Shown here piece by piece: positions 32,280 through 42,207 of a stretch of DNA of 64,000 nucleotides (its first letter is position 1; each line of letters opens with the position of its first letter). The DNA is from JACVRW01 sp963811055. Its GTDB lineage: Bacteria > Actinomycetota > Thermoleophilia > Solirubrobacterales > Thermoleophilaceae. The stretch is taken from positions 124,001 to 188,000 of the forward strand of contig CAWEPQ010000019.1 in the NCBI GenBank assembly GCA_963811055.1, in the 5' to 3' direction. The position numbers were made by a program, and so were the translations under genes. The notes under the pieces are model-generated. The model did not search any database. It worked only from the letters and a program-made list of their open reading frames with translations, and had not been told where the DNA came from.

Positions 32280-33727
32280 GCCCGCGCACCTCACGCGCCG
32301 CGCTCACGGCCAGCCCGGTGCTCGTGGGCGCGGTCACCGTGCTCGTCACGATCGTGGCGGTGTTCCTCTCCTACAACGCGAACACCGGCCTGCCGTTCGT
32401 GCCCACCTACGACCTCAAGGCCAACCTGCCGAACGCATCGCAGCTGGTGCAGGGATTCGACGTGCGCATCGGCGGCGCTCGCGTGGGCCAGGTATCGAAG
32501 ATCGAGCCGATGCGGCGCGCGGACGGATCCACCTACGCTCAGGTCACGCTCAAGCTGGACAAGGAGATCGAGCCGCTGCCGGCCGACTCCACGCTGCTCG
32601 TGCGACCGCGCTCCTCGCTCGGTCTGAAGTACCTCCAGGTGGTGCCCGGCACCGGCCAGGCGGGCTTCAAGGCCGGCGCCACCGTGCCGATCCGCCAGGC
32701 GCGGCCCGAGGTCGTGGAGATCGACGACTTCTTCAACATGTTCGACGACAAGGCGCGCGTGGGATCGCGCAACTCGCTAGACGGCTACGGCACCGGGTTC
32801 GCCGGTCGCGGGCGGGACCTCAACACGGCGATCGACGAGCTGCAGCCGCTGCTCGCCGACCTCGAGCCGGTGGCGCGGAACCTGGCCAGCCCTAAGACGC
32901 GCATCGACCGCTTCTTCAGGGCGCTCGCCGACACGGCCACGGAGGTCGCGCCGGTGGCCGAGGAGCAGGCCTCGATGTTCGTGAACCTGGACACCACGTT
33001 CACGGCGCTGGCATCGATCGCACGGCCGTTCCTCCAGGAGTCGATCTCCGAGGGCCCGCCGAGCGAGGAGCTGGCGATCCGCGAGTTCCCCAAGCAGCGG
33101 CCGTTCCTGCGCAACAACGCGGCGTTCTTCCGCGAGCTGCGGCCCGGCGTGGCCACGCTGCCGCACTCCGCTCCGATCCTGGCCGACGCGTTCGAGGCCG
33201 GTACCGAGACCCTGCCCGAGACCCCCCAGCTCAACAGCGACCTCGCCGACGTGTTCGACACGCTGGCCGACTTCTCCGAGGACCCGCTCGTGCGCGGCGG
33301 CGTGACACAGCTCACGCGGCTGACGTCCTCGCTGCGCCCGACGCTGTCCTTCCTGACGCCGGTGCAGACCACGTGCAACTACGTCTCGCTGTTCTTCCGC
33401 AACGCGTCGAGCGTGCTGTCACAGGGCGACACGCTCGGCAACTGGCAGCGGTTCACGATCATCCCGACGACGCCCAAGACCGAGGTGCCGCCCACCCCGT
33501 ATGAGTCGCTGAACAACGAGATCGGCCCGTCCTCCGCGCCCGCCAACGGGCCCGGGAGGCACAACCGCCTCCACTCGAACCCCTACCCGAACACCGCGTC
33601 GCCTGGTCAGACCAAGGAATGCGAGGCGGGCAACGAGCGCTACCTCGACAGGACCATCGTCGGCAACCAGCCCGGCAACCAGGGCCTCAAGACCAGCAAG
33701 AGCCCGGGTGTGAACGCACGCCGATGA
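32276..33727 (+). CDS. Mce-family protein 3
   Basis: A 483-residue Mce protein starting with GTG in a GTGA overlap. The membrane anchor is at about 17-35 (VLVGAVTVLVTIVAVFLSYN), the MCE domain at 40-125 (NASQLVQGFDVRIGGARVGQVSKIE), followed by the tunnel-forming helical region. The polar C-terminus (GPGRHNRLHSNPYPNTAS) resembles that of Mce protein 6. It is expected to assemble with the other five as a hetero-hexameric periplasmic or cell-wall channel. Confidence 0.9.
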   Translation: MSPRTSRAALTASPVLVGAVTVLVTIVAVFLSYNANTGLPFVPTYDLKANLPNASQLVQGFDVRIGGARVGQVSKIEPMRRADGSTYAQVTLKLDKEIEPLPADSTLLVRPRSSLGLKYLQVVPGTGQAGFKAGATVPIRQARPEVVEIDDFFNMFDDKARVGSRNSLDGYGTGFAGRGRDLNTAIDELQPLLADLEPVARNLASPKTRIDRFFRALADTATEVAPVAEEQASMFVNLDTTFTALASIARPFLQESISEGPPSEELAIREFPKQRPFLRNNAAFFRELRPGVATLPHSAPILADAFEAGTETLPETPQLNSDLADVFDTLADFSEDPLVRGGVTQLTRLTSSLRPTLSFLTPVQTTCNYVSLFFRNASSVLSQGDTLGNWQRFTIIPTTPKTEVPPTPYESLNNEIGPSSAPANGPGRHNRLHSNPYPNTASPGQTKECEAGNERYLDRTIVGNQPGNQGLKTSKSPGVNARR

Positions 33728-35178
33728 GACACGGGGGAAGAAAACATCGTCTGACGGTCTTCCAGGCCGGTCTCGTCGCGATCGCGGTGATCGTGATCGG
33801 GGCCTACCTCGGCTTCACGAAGGACATCCCGTTCACCACGCCGTACCAGGTCTCGGCGGTGTTCGAGAACGCCCCGCCGATCCAGAGGGGCACCGCGGTG
33901 CGGATCGCCGGCGTGGACGTGGGCAAGGTCTCGAAGGTCGAGTCGCTCGGCGACAACTCGCCCGGCGTGAAGGTGACCATGAAGCTCGAGGACGAGGCGC
34001 TGCCGATCCACAAGGACGCCGAGGTCAAGGCGAGGGAGCGCATCTTCCTCGAGGGCAACCTCTTCATGGACATCAAGCCGGGCTCTCCGAGCGCGGACCT
34101 GCTGGAGGACGGGGACACGATCCCGGCCTCCCAGACGGCCGCGCCGGTGCAGTTCGACCAGATTCTCGGCACCCTCAACACGAACACGCGCAAGGACCTG
34201 CAGGACCTGCTCGTGGGCTTCGGCGACTCCCTCAACGGCCAGCCGCAGCCCGGCGAGGACGACGACCAGGACCCGGACGTGAAGGGCGAGACCGGCGCCG
34301 AGGCTCTGAACGACTCGCTCGACTACGCAGCCGAGGCGCTGCGCGGCGGTGCGATCGTGAACCAGGCCACGCTCGGCTCCGAGGCTCACGACCTGTCCAA
34401 GCTGATCGCCGGCCAGCAGAAGGTGTTCGGCGCCCTCGCCAGCCGCGAGGTGCAGCTCAAGGACCTGATCACCAACTTCAACACGACGGTCGGGGCGCTG
34501 GCCACCGAGCAGCAGAACCTCGGCGCGACGATCCATCAGCTGCCCCGGGTGCTCGAGGCCGCGCAGCCCGCCCTCGACAACCTCAATGCCGCGTTCCCAT
34601 CCACGCGCGCCTGGGCGCTCGAGATGATCCCGGGCGTCGAGGAGACGCCCGCCACCCTCGAGGCCGGCTTCCCGTGGGTCGCCCAGACGCGGGCGCTGAT
34701 GTCGCCGCCTGAGCTCCAGGGGCTCGTGAGTGACCTTCAGCCCGCCATCAGCGACTTCGCGACGTTCATCGACGGCCAGGTGAAGCTGCTGCCGGTAGTG
34801 GACGCCTTCAACCGCTGCCAGCGCGACGTGGTGCTGCCGAGCGGCGAGCAGGTCATCCAAGACGGCGGGCTGACCACGGGCATCCAGAACTACAAGGAGT
34901 TCTTCCAGTCACTGTCCGGTCTGGTCGGCGCTGGGCAGAACTTCACCGGCAACGGCTACTACACCCGCTTCCAGCCGGGCGGCGGCGCCAATGCCGTCTC
35001 GACCGGCACCGGCAACCAGGACACCGGACCGCGCTACGGCAACGCCACGGTGGCGGGCGGCGGCACCCGGCCGGCCAAGGCCCCCAAGGGGCCCTACAAG
35101 CCGAACGTCGCCTGTCACACGCAGCCGGTACCGGACCTCAACTCGGCCAAGACCGGGCCGGCTTGGACGGGCGGATGA
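33724..35178 (+). CDS. Mce-family protein 4
   Basis: A 484-residue Mce protein starting at the ATG of an ATGA overlap. The anchor is at about 12-30 (AGLVAIAVIVIGAYLGF), the MCE domain at 38-120 (FENAPPIQRGTAVRIAGVDVGKVSKVE), and the helical region contains an acidic insert (PGEDDDQDPDVKGETGAE). The C-terminus is Gly/Thr-rich and ends in a Pro-rich stretch. The earlier in-frame codons overlapping Mce protein 3 are not needed, since the anchor begins just after this ATG. Confidence 0.9.
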   Translation: MRHGGRKHRLTVFQAGLVAIAVIVIGAYLGFTKDIPFTTPYQVSAVFENAPPIQRGTAVRIAGVDVGKVSKVESLGDNSPGVKVTMKLEDEALPIHKDAEVKARERIFLEGNLFMDIKPGSPSADLLEDGDTIPASQTAAPVQFDQILGTLNTNTRKDLQDLLVGFGDSLNGQPQPGEDDDQDPDVKGETGAEALNDSLDYAAEALRGGAIVNQATLGSEAHDLSKLIAGQQKVFGALASREVQLKDLITNFNTTVGALATEQQNLGATIHQLPRVLEAAQPALDNLNAAFPSTRAWALEMIPGVEETPATLEAGFPWVAQTRALMSPPELQGLVSDLQPAISDFATFIDGQVKLLPVVDAFNRCQRDVVLPSGEQVIQDGGLTTGIQNYKEFFQSLSGLVGAGQNFTGNGYYTRFQPGGGANAVSTGTGNQDTGPRYGNATVAGGGTRPAKAPKGPYKPNVACHTQPVPDLNSAKTGPAWTGG

Positions 35179-36566
35179 TTCGCCAGATCAAGAAGCAGGG
35201 CCGGGTGTTCGCCGCGATCGTGGTCCTGTTCGTGGTCTCGATGGGAATCGCCGGGTACATCCTGTCGAACCAGCGCTTCTTCCTCCCGGCCTGGTTCCCG
35301 CTCGTCGGCACCGACTTCTACGAGGTGCAGACAGAGCTGCCCACGGCCCAGGCGGTCGTGCCCGGCCAGGGTCAGACCGTGAACATCGCCGGGGTGAAGG
35401 TCGGCGAGGTGGGCGAGGTGAAGCTCGAGGACGGGCGCGCCGTCGTGACGATGCAGATCCGGGAGAAGTACAAGCCGATCTACAAGGACGCAACCATCCT
35501 GCTGCGTCCCAAGACCGGCCTGAAGGACATGATCCTCGCGCTCGATCCCGGCACCGAGAGCGCCGGCGAGGTGCCGGAGGGCGGGCGCATCACGGTCGGC
35601 AACTCCCTGCCCGACGTGAACCCCGACGAGGTGCTGGCGTCGCTCGACGGCGACACGCGCGCGTACCTCAGGATCCTGCTCAACGCCGGCGGAACGGCGT
35701 TCCGCGACGAGAACCTGAGCGCGGGCCAGCAGACCGCGTCGGCCGACCTGCGCGAGACCTTCAAGCGCTTCGAGCCCACGGCCCGCGACGGCGAGAAGTT
35801 CACGAAGAAGCTGATCAAGCGGCGCAAGAACATCCGCCGCGTGATCCACAACTTCCAGGAGCTGTCCACCGCGCTCGGGGCGAAGGACAAGCAGCTGGCC
35901 GCCTTCGTGGATTCCTCGAACAAGAACTTCGAGGCATTCGCCCAGGAGGAGGGGAGCCTGCGCGAGGCGCTGCAGCTCTTCCCGGGGGCCCTCTCACAGA
36001 CCGCCACCACCCTCCAGCACACGAACTCGCTGGCCAAGGAGCTCGGCCCCACGCTCGAGGGGCTCCGCCCGTTCGCTCGCGAGCTGGCTCCGTCGCTCCG
36101 CCGCCAGCAGCCGTTCCTGCGTGACACCACACCGATCATCCGCGACCAGATCCGCCCGTTCGCGCGGGACGTGCAGCCCACCGTGAAGGACCTGCGCGCC
36201 GCCACGAACGACCTCGCGCCGGTCACCCCGGGCCTGAATCGCAGCTTCAAGGTGCTCAACAACTTCTTCAACACGCTGGCGTACGACCCGCCTGGCGATG
36301 CCCAGTCCTTCCTGTTCTGGAGCGGGTGGGCCGCGCACTCGGGCACCACGCTCACGAGCCTCCGTGACGCCCACGGCCCGATGCTGCGCGGGATCGTGCT
36401 CGCCTCGTGCACCCAGTTCGGGGTGCTCGCGCCGCTGATCCAGGGCAACCCGCAGCTGGGGATGCTCACCAAGCTCGCGAACTTCCCCGACGACCGCACG
36501 CGCTGCCCGAACAACCTGACGGGCTTCCTGTCCGAGACCCCGGTGACGGCGCCCCCCTCCGAATGA
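35175..36566 (+). CDS. Mce-family protein 5
   Basis: A 463-residue Mce protein. The ATG at 35175 lies in an ATGA overlap with the previous stop and fits better than TTG 35163. The anchor is at 12-32 (VFAAIVVLFVVSMGIAGYIL), the MCE domain at about 50-130 (AQAVVPGQGQTVNIAGVKVGEVGEVKLEDGRA), then an all-helical segment with regularly spaced Leu and Phe. It ends SETPVTAPPSE and overlaps Mce protein 6 by 4 bp. Confidence 0.9.
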   Translation: MIRQIKKQGRVFAAIVVLFVVSMGIAGYILSNQRFFLPAWFPLVGTDFYEVQTELPTAQAVVPGQGQTVNIAGVKVGEVGEVKLEDGRAVVTMQIREKYKPIYKDATILLRPKTGLKDMILALDPGTESAGEVPEGGRITVGNSLPDVNPDEVLASLDGDTRAYLRILLNAGGTAFRDENLSAGQQTASADLRETFKRFEPTARDGEKFTKKLIKRRKNIRRVIHNFQELSTALGAKDKQLAAFVDSSNKNFEAFAQEEGSLREALQLFPGALSQTATTLQHTNSLAKELGPTLEGLRPFARELAPSLRRQQPFLRDTTPIIRDQIRPFARDVQPTVKDLRAATNDLAPVTPGLNRSFKVLNNFFNTLAYDPPGDAQSFLFWSGWAAHSGTTLTSLRDAHGPMLRGIVLASCTQFGVLAPLIQGNPQLGMLTKLANFPDDRTRCPNNLTGFLSETPVTAPPSE

Positions 36567-38050
36567 TCAAGCAAGCCCCCAGCGTCGGCCGCATCCTGAC
36601 CATGGTCGCCTTCGCGCTGTCCTGCTTCGGCATCCTGATCTTCCTCTGGCTCTCGTTCGGCGGCTCGGTGCCGCTCCAGCCCGAGGGATACCGGGTAAAC
36701 GTGGCCTTTCCCGAGGCCACCCAGCTCGCGCAGGAGGCGGAGGTCCGGATCTCGGGCGTGAAGGTGGGCAAGGTGCGCAAGGTCGAGCCGAACGCGGACT
36801 CCGGGCTCACCGACGCCGTGGTGGAGATAGACGCGCGCTACGCGCCGCTCTCCAAGGACGCACGGGCGATGCTGCGCCAGAAAACCCTGCTCGGGGAGAC
36901 GTACGTCGAGATCGCCCCCGGCAGCACCGGGGGCGGGACGGCAGGGACCGTTGCCGACGGGGGCAGCCTCCCGCGCGGCCAGGTGGCGGACACCGTGCAG
37001 CTCGACGAGATCCTGCGTACCTTCGACCCGGCCACGCGCGAGCGCTTCTCCACCTGGCTGGATCAGCAGGGCCGTGCTGCCACCGGGAACGCCGAGGCGA
37101 TCAACGACGCGCTCGGCAATCTCACCCCGTTCGCCGAGAACACCGACGACGTGTTGAAGGTGCTGCGGGCCCAGAGCGGGGCCACCAGGAAGCTCGTGCT
37201 CAACACCGGTGAGGTGTTCAGCGCCCTGTCCGAGCGCCGTGGCCAGCTCCGTGGCCTGATCCGGAACTCCAACCGGGTGTGGGAGACCACCGCGCGCCGC
37301 GACGCCCAGCTGGCCGACACCTTCCGCGTGCTGCCGACGTTCCTGCGCGAGGGGCGCACCACCACCACCCGGCTGACCGCGTTTGCCGAGGACACCGACC
37401 CGCTGATCGACCAGCTGCGCCCGGCGGCGCGCGAGCTGTCGCCGACCCTCCAGGACCTCGACAAGCTGTCCCCCGACCTGCGCGGGCTCCTCCGCGGCTT
37501 CGGCCCGCTCGTGAAGGTGTCGAAGGAGGGCCTCCCGGCTACCTCCGAGGCACTCAACAACACGCGGCCGTTCCTTGGCCGGCTCGACACCTTCCTGCGC
37601 GAGTTCACGCCGATCATCGACTACCTCGGGCTCTACAAGCGCGAGATCGCGGCGTTCTTCGCGAACGACTCGGCTGTGACCCAGGCCAAGGAGGACGTCA
37701 AGCCGCGCTACCTGCGCACCCAGAACCCGGTGAACCCCGAGATCATGGCCGCCTATCCCAACCGCCTCTCCACCAACCGCTCGAACCCGTATCCGCTGCC
37801 CGGCGGAGCGGGCGATCTGGCCGACCATCTCAAGACCTTCGGGAGCTACCTGTGCACGTCGAACCCGGTGCCGGCCCCGCCGGCGGCCACGCCCGCGCTG
37901 CCCCAAAGCATCGTGGACGTGCTCGACTACTACGCCTTCGGCGGCGCGAAGAACCGGGGCGCCGCCCCGCCGTGCGACCCGCAGTCGCCGCTCGGCCCGC
38001 GGACCAACGGCGGCGCGGGCCTGTTCCCGCGGCTGCAGCCTCTGCCGTAA
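36563..38050 (+). CDS. Mce-family protein 6
   Basis: A 495-residue Mce protein with an anchor at 12-33 (TMVAFALSCFGILIFLWLSFGG), an MCE domain at about 42-130 (FPEATQLAQEAEVRISGVKVGKVRKVE) and a helical tail. The C-terminal 100 residues are Pro/Gly-rich and contain two Cys (SYLCTSNP, PPCDPQ). It completes the set of six Mce proteins, which is also the number in each mycobacterial mce operon. The gap of 29 nt after it holds a new promoter-like hexamer for the MMPL gene. Confidence 0.9.
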   Translation: MIKQAPSVGRILTMVAFALSCFGILIFLWLSFGGSVPLQPEGYRVNVAFPEATQLAQEAEVRISGVKVGKVRKVEPNADSGLTDAVVEIDARYAPLSKDARAMLRQKTLLGETYVEIAPGSTGGGTAGTVADGGSLPRGQVADTVQLDEILRTFDPATRERFSTWLDQQGRAATGNAEAINDALGNLTPFAENTDDVLKVLRAQSGATRKLVLNTGEVFSALSERRGQLRGLIRNSNRVWETTARRDAQLADTFRVLPTFLREGRTTTTRLTAFAEDTDPLIDQLRPAARELSPTLQDLDKLSPDLRGLLRGFGPLVKVSKEGLPATSEALNNTRPFLGRLDTFLREFTPIIDYLGLYKREIAAFFANDSAVTQAKEDVKPRYLRTQNPVNPEIMAAYPNRLSTNRSNPYPLPGGAGDLADHLKTFGSYLCTSNPVPAPPAATPALPQSIVDVLDYYAFGGAKNRGAAPPCDPQSPLGPRTNGGAGLFPRLQPLP

Positions 38051-38067
38051 TAGAGGCGGGTCCTCCC

Positions 38068-38073
38068 TAAGCT
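38068..38073 (+). promoter_or_regulatory. -10 hexamer TAAGCT, leaderless start for the MMPL gene
   Basis: TAAGCT ends 6 nt before the GTG at 38080, suggesting that the MMPL gene and its followers can be transcribed separately from the mce genes. Confidence 0.45.
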
Positions 38074-38079
38074 GACTGC

Positions 38080-40815
38080 GTGAGCGACAACGTGTTCGGC
38101 CGGCTCGTGCGTCTCGTGGCGCGCCGACCGGTTCCGGTGCTCGCCCTGACCCTGGTCCTGGCGCTCGGAGGCGCCGCGCTGGCGCTGCGGCTGGAGCCCA
38201 GCGCCGCCACGGACACGCTGGTCAGCCGCTCGTCCGACAGCTTTCGCGCCACCGAGAGCTTCCGCCGGGACTTCGGCGATGACGCGGTGGTGGTGCTGGT
38301 CAAGGGCGACCTGACCAAGACCGTGCTCACGCCGGACCTGTTGCGCGTGCTCGGGCTCGAGGGCTGCCTGGGCGGCAACATCCCGCCGGACAAGCTGCGC
38401 CCGCTCCTGGCGGAGAACCGCAAGAACCCGAGGCGCGGGCTGCCTGCTGCCTGCGGGGCGCTGGCCCGGCTCCACCCAGCCAAGGCCGTGTACGGCCCGG
38501 CCACCTTCCTCAACACGTCCGCCTCGCAGATCAGCGAGGAGTTCCTGCGCCGGTCGAAGGCGGCGAGCGCGGACGCCGAGAGGGCGGCCCGGGCGGCGCG
38601 CAAGCTGTCGGCCGCCCGCGGCGACTCCGAGGTGGAGCAGCAGCGACTCGGCCAGGCCGCCAGCCGAACCGTGATGACCAAGTTCCAGGTCTACGTGGCG
38701 CGGCTGGCCCTGAAGTTCGGGCTCGGGCTGACCGGCCTGCCCAGCATCAACGACCCGAACTTCGTGAGCCAGGTGGTGTTCGACGACGCCCAGCCGGGCG
38801 TGCCCAAGTCGCGCTTCGGCTACCTCTTCCCGAGCAAGGACGCCGCGCTGATCCAGGTCCGCATGCGCCCCGAGCTCACGGAGTCGCAGCGCCGCCGCGC
38901 GGTGGAGCTGATCCAGGACGCCACGCGCGCCGAGGTGTTCCGGCCGCGGAAGGGCGCCACGTATGTGGTCACCGGTGTGCCGGTGGTCACCGAGGCGCTG
39001 GCGGACGCCGTCCAGAGCTCCATCCTCGTGCTGCTCGTGGCGGCCGTGCTCCTGATGGCGGCCACCCTCACGTTCGTCTTCCGCACGCGGCTGCGGCTGC
39101 TTCCGCTCGTGCTGGCCCTGGCCGCGGCGGCCGTGACCTTCGGGGCGCTCTCGCTGGCGGGCGGCAGCCTCACGATGGCGTCGATCGCGGTGCTGCCGGT
39201 GCTGATCGGGCTGGCGGTGGACTACGCGATCCAGTTCCAGGCGCGCTTCGACGAGCAGCGCTCGCGCAGGCGGGGGCGGGCGGCGGGCGAGGACCGCGCG
39301 GCCGTGCTCGACGACGCCGTCGCGGCCGCGACGGCGGGCGGCCCGACGATCGTGGCGGCCGGCGCCGCCACGGCAGTGGGCTTCCTCGTGCTGCTGCTCT
39401 CGCCGGTACCGATGGTGCGCGGCTTCGGCCTCCTGCTGGTGCTCGGCATCGGGGTGTCCCTCGTGCTCGCGATCTGCGCGGGCTTCGCCGCTCTCGTCCG
39501 CTTCGGCGGGGGCGCGCAGGCACGCCCGCCGCGCAGCGGGCGGCTGCACGCCCGGCTCGCGGCGCTGCGAGCCCATCCGCGGATCCATCGCGCGCGGGAG
39601 TGGCTGGCCGATCGCTCCTGGCGAGCGCTCGGCGTGGCCCTCGCGCGCCCGCGCAAGGTGCTGGCCATCGGGCTGGCCGTGGCGGTGCTCGGCCTGGTGC
39701 TCGACACCCAGAGCGAGGTGGTATCCGACATTCAGCAGCTCGTGCCGCAGGACCTCCAGGCGCTGCGCGACGTGAACGAGCTTCAGGAGGCCACGGGAGT
39801 GTCGGGCGAAATCGACGTGACGGTGCGCGCCGACGACATCACGCGCCCGGCGGTGCTCACCTGGATGACGCGCTTCCAGAGCGACGTGCTGCGCGCGCAC
39901 GGCTACCGGGAGGGGAGGCGCTGCACGCAGAAGCGCGATGCGCCCGAGCTCTGCCCCGCGCTGTCGCTGCCGGACCTCTTTGGCTCGGCCGGCGTCAACC
40001 AGCGCAAGGTGCGCGCGCTGCTGCGGCAGGTGCCCCCCTACTTCTCCCAGGGCGTGATCACGCGCGACCGCAAGACCGCCAATCTGGCCTTCGGGATCCG
40101 GCTGATGCCGCTCGACCGCCAGAAGGAGGTGGTGGACGACATCAAGGAGCGCCTCGACCCGCCCGAGGGAGTGAGCGCCGCGGTGGTCGGCCTGCCCGTG
40201 CTCGCCGCCGAGGCCAACGGGGCGCTGTCCTCGCCGGCACGCCGGGCGCTCACGCTGCTCGCCGCCCTGATCGGCGTGTTCCTCGTGCTGCTTGCGGTCA
40301 GGCGCTCGCCGCGTGCGGCCGCCATCCCGCTGATTCCGATAGCGCTGGCCACCGGCTGGTCGGGCGGGATCCTGTTCGTGCTCGGGCTGCTGCCCGGGCC
40401 CCTCGAGGTGCAGCTCAACCCGATGTCCGTCACGCTGGGCGCCCTCGTGATCGCCATCTCGACCGAGTTCAGCGTGCTGCTCTCCTCTCGCTACCAGCAG
40501 GAGCGCGACAACGGGGCCGGGCCCGCGCGGGCGATCGAGCTGACCTACGCCTCTACCGGAGCCGCGGTCCTGGCCTCCGGCGCCACGGCGATCGCCGGGT
40601 TCGCGGCCCTCGCGGCGTCGGACATCCGGATGCTGCGCGACTTCGGCATCGTGACCGTGGTGGACCTCAGCGTGTCGCTCGTGGGGGTGATGCTGGTGCT
40701 GCCGGCGGCGCTTCTGTGGGCCGAGGAGCACGGGCCCTTCACGCTGCGCGACCTCGACCCGCGACCCTGGCTCCGCGAGCTGCGCGCCCAGCGCACACCG
40801 GCGGACGCGCCGTGA
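38080..40815 (+). CDS. MMPL/RND-superfamily lipid transporter (HpnN-like)
   Basis: A 911-residue RND transporter with two repeats, each made of one membrane helix, a large extracytoplasmic domain and a cluster of helices. The core of the first repeat is SIAVLPVLIGLAVDYAIQFQARFDE (sterol-sensing-like GLAVDYAI), and of the second MSVTLGALVIAISTEFSVLLSSRYQQE. The family includes mycobacterial MmpL and hopanoid exporter HpnN, which move lipids. Its position after a complete mce operon suggests it moves the same or a related lipid. The gene overlaps the following one by 4 bp. Confidence 0.9.
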   Translation: MSDNVFGRLVRLVARRPVPVLALTLVLALGGAALALRLEPSAATDTLVSRSSDSFRATESFRRDFGDDAVVVLVKGDLTKTVLTPDLLRVLGLEGCLGGNIPPDKLRPLLAENRKNPRRGLPAACGALARLHPAKAVYGPATFLNTSASQISEEFLRRSKAASADAERAARAARKLSAARGDSEVEQQRLGQAASRTVMTKFQVYVARLALKFGLGLTGLPSINDPNFVSQVVFDDAQPGVPKSRFGYLFPSKDAALIQVRMRPELTESQRRRAVELIQDATRAEVFRPRKGATYVVTGVPVVTEALADAVQSSILVLLVAAVLLMAATLTFVFRTRLRLLPLVLALAAAAVTFGALSLAGGSLTMASIAVLPVLIGLAVDYAIQFQARFDEQRSRRRGRAAGEDRAAVLDDAVAAATAGGPTIVAAGAATAVGFLVLLLSPVPMVRGFGLLLVLGIGVSLVLAICAGFAALVRFGGGAQARPPRSGRLHARLAALRAHPRIHRAREWLADRSWRALGVALARPRKVLAIGLAVAVLGLVLDTQSEVVSDIQQLVPQDLQALRDVNELQEATGVSGEIDVTVRADDITRPAVLTWMTRFQSDVLRAHGYREGRRCTQKRDAPELCPALSLPDLFGSAGVNQRKVRALLRQVPPYFSQGVITRDRKTANLAFGIRLMPLDRQKEVVDDIKERLDPPEGVSAAVVGLPVLAAEANGALSSPARRALTLLAALIGVFLVLLAVRRSPRAAAIPLIPIALATGWSGGILFVLGLLPGPLEVQLNPMSVTLGALVIAISTEFSVLLSSRYQQERDNGAGPARAIELTYASTGAAVLASGATAIAGFAALAASDIRMLRDFGIVTVVDLSVSLVGVMLVLPAALLWAEEHGPFTLRDLDPRPWLRELRAQRTPADAP

Positions 40816-41549
40816 GCGACGACCGTTTCGATGACCTCGGGCAGGAGCCCGAGAACGGCGACGCGCGGTCGATCGGGGACCGGCTGGCCGACCGCGACCG
40901 CACCCACCCCGAGCCGATGCGGCGCCCCGAGGTGCCACGGCCCGGCAACAAGTACGCGTGGCTCGTGGGCATCCTCGCCTTCATGGGGCTCAGCGTGCTC
41001 CTCTTCACCACCACGATCCCCAACACCGGCAAGGGCATCAACGGGCCGGAGCCGGGCACCAGGCTGAAGGCCTTCGCCTCTCCCTCGGCGCTCGGGGACG
41101 TGGAGGGCGAGCCCAACGTCTGCCAGCGAAAGAAGGACTGCAACAAGACGAACGGCCCCATCCCCGCCTGCCAGGTGCGCACCGAAGGCGTGGTCAACCT
41201 CTGCGACCTGCGCAGCCGCCCGCTCGTGCTCACCTTCGTGTTCGACCGCGGCGCCGACTGCCTGCCGCAGGTGGACCGCACCGAGCGGGTGCGAGAGGAT
41301 CTACCCGGTGTGAACTTCGCGACCGTGTTCTTCAGCCGCAAGGACCGCGACGAGCTTCGGAGGATCGTGTCCGCGCGCGGCTGGCGCCAGCCGGTGGCCA
41401 CCGACGACGGCGCGATCGTGAACATCTACGGCGTGGGCGGCTGTCCCACCACCGTCTTCGCCAAGGCCGGCGGCAGGGTGGTGGACACGGAGCTCGGCAA
41501 CCTCACCGAGGACCAGCTGCGCCGGCAGGCCGCCCGGCTGGAGGGCTGA
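40812..41549 (+). CDS. Membrane-anchored thioredoxin-fold protein without CXXC
   Basis: A 245-residue protein. An acidic N-terminal 55 residues precede one membrane helix (KYAWLVGILAFMGLSVLLFTTTI) and an extracytoplasmic thioredoxin-like domain. RPLVLTFVFDRGADCLPQVDRTERV stands where a TlpA-type CXXC would be but has only one Cys, and YGVGGCPTTVFAKAGGRVV contains the cis-Pro motif. Two more Cys pairs lie before the domain (NVCQRKKDCNK, PACQV). It may be a non-classical redoxin or a structural partner of the MMPL protein. GTGA overlap upstream and TGATG overlap downstream tie it to the operon. Confidence 0.75.
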   Translation: MSDDRFDDLGQEPENGDARSIGDRLADRDRTHPEPMRRPEVPRPGNKYAWLVGILAFMGLSVLLFTTTIPNTGKGINGPEPGTRLKAFASPSALGDVEGEPNVCQRKKDCNKTNGPIPACQVRTEGVVNLCDLRSRPLVLTFVFDRGADCLPQVDRTERVREDLPGVNFATVFFSRKDRDELRRIVSARGWRQPVATDDGAIVNIYGVGGCPTTVFAKAGGRVVDTELGNLTEDQLRRQAARLEG

Positions 41550-42184
41550 TGCAGCTCACGCTGAGCGACGGCTGGGTGGACCCCGAGCTGGCGGAGGAGC
41601 TGCCCGGCATCGGGCTCGTGCTGGCGCCGGTCGAGGTGAGGCCGGGCAAGAGCCCCCCGGAGCTGAAGCGCCGTCTGCGTGCCCTGGCGGACCGCTACAC
41701 GGGTGGCAAGGTGATCCACATGCGCCAGGACCCGGTGCCGTGGGCGTACCGGGTATTCGCGCGGCAGGTGGGCGTGGACCCGGACACCGATCGCACCCCC
41801 GTCGAGCAGATCGCGCTGGACCGCCTGAAGCACGGGGGCCTGCCGAGCGAGAGCCTGCTCGACGACGCGCTCACGATCGCCGTGGCCGAGACCGGCGTGC
41901 CGGTGATCGCGCTCGACCCCGACCGCATCGAGGGCGATCCCGGACTGCGGCTCTGCCGGGAGGGCGAGACGCTCGGCCGCGCGCGCCCGCTCTCCGCACG
42001 CCAGATCGTGATCGCCGACGGCAACGGGCCGGTGGCGATCGTGCTGGGCGAGGTGTCGCCCGACGCCGGGGTCACCCAGAGCGCCGAGCGCGTGCTTCTC
42101 TGCGCCCTCAGCGTGGCCGGAGTTCCGCGGATCGCGGTGGAGGAAGCGCTCTGGACCGCGGGTGAGACCCTGATGTACAGTTGA
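41549..42184 (+). CDS. B3/B4-domain protein (PheRS beta-like tRNA-binding fold)
   Basis: A 211-residue stand-alone B3/B4 domain like that of phenylalanyl-tRNA synthetase beta subunits. IHMRQDPVPWAYRVFARQVGVDPDTDRTPVEQIALDRL is the hallmark, followed by LLDDALTIAVAETGVPVIALDPDRIEG and ERVLLCALSVAGVPRIAVEEALW. Such free domains may sense or edit aminoacyl-tRNA or bind amino acids, but their role is not established. The ATG overlaps the upstream stop by 1 nt. Confidence 0.8.
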   Translation: MQLTLSDGWVDPELAEELPGIGLVLAPVEVRPGKSPPELKRRLRALADRYTGGKVIHMRQDPVPWAYRVFARQVGVDPDTDRTPVEQIALDRLKHGGLPSESLLDDALTIAVAETGVPVIALDPDRIEGDPGLRLCREGETLGRARPLSARQIVIADGNGPVAIVLGEVSPDAGVTQSAERVLLCALSVAGVPRIAVEEALWTAGETLMYS

Positions 42185-42207
42185 CCGACTCGATCGCGGG
42201 GAGGGTT

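Noticed and set aside
37930..40938. A 1002-codon minus-strand open frame across the MMPL gene
   Set aside because: Shadow frame; the plus-strand protein has clear RND motifs in both repeats.
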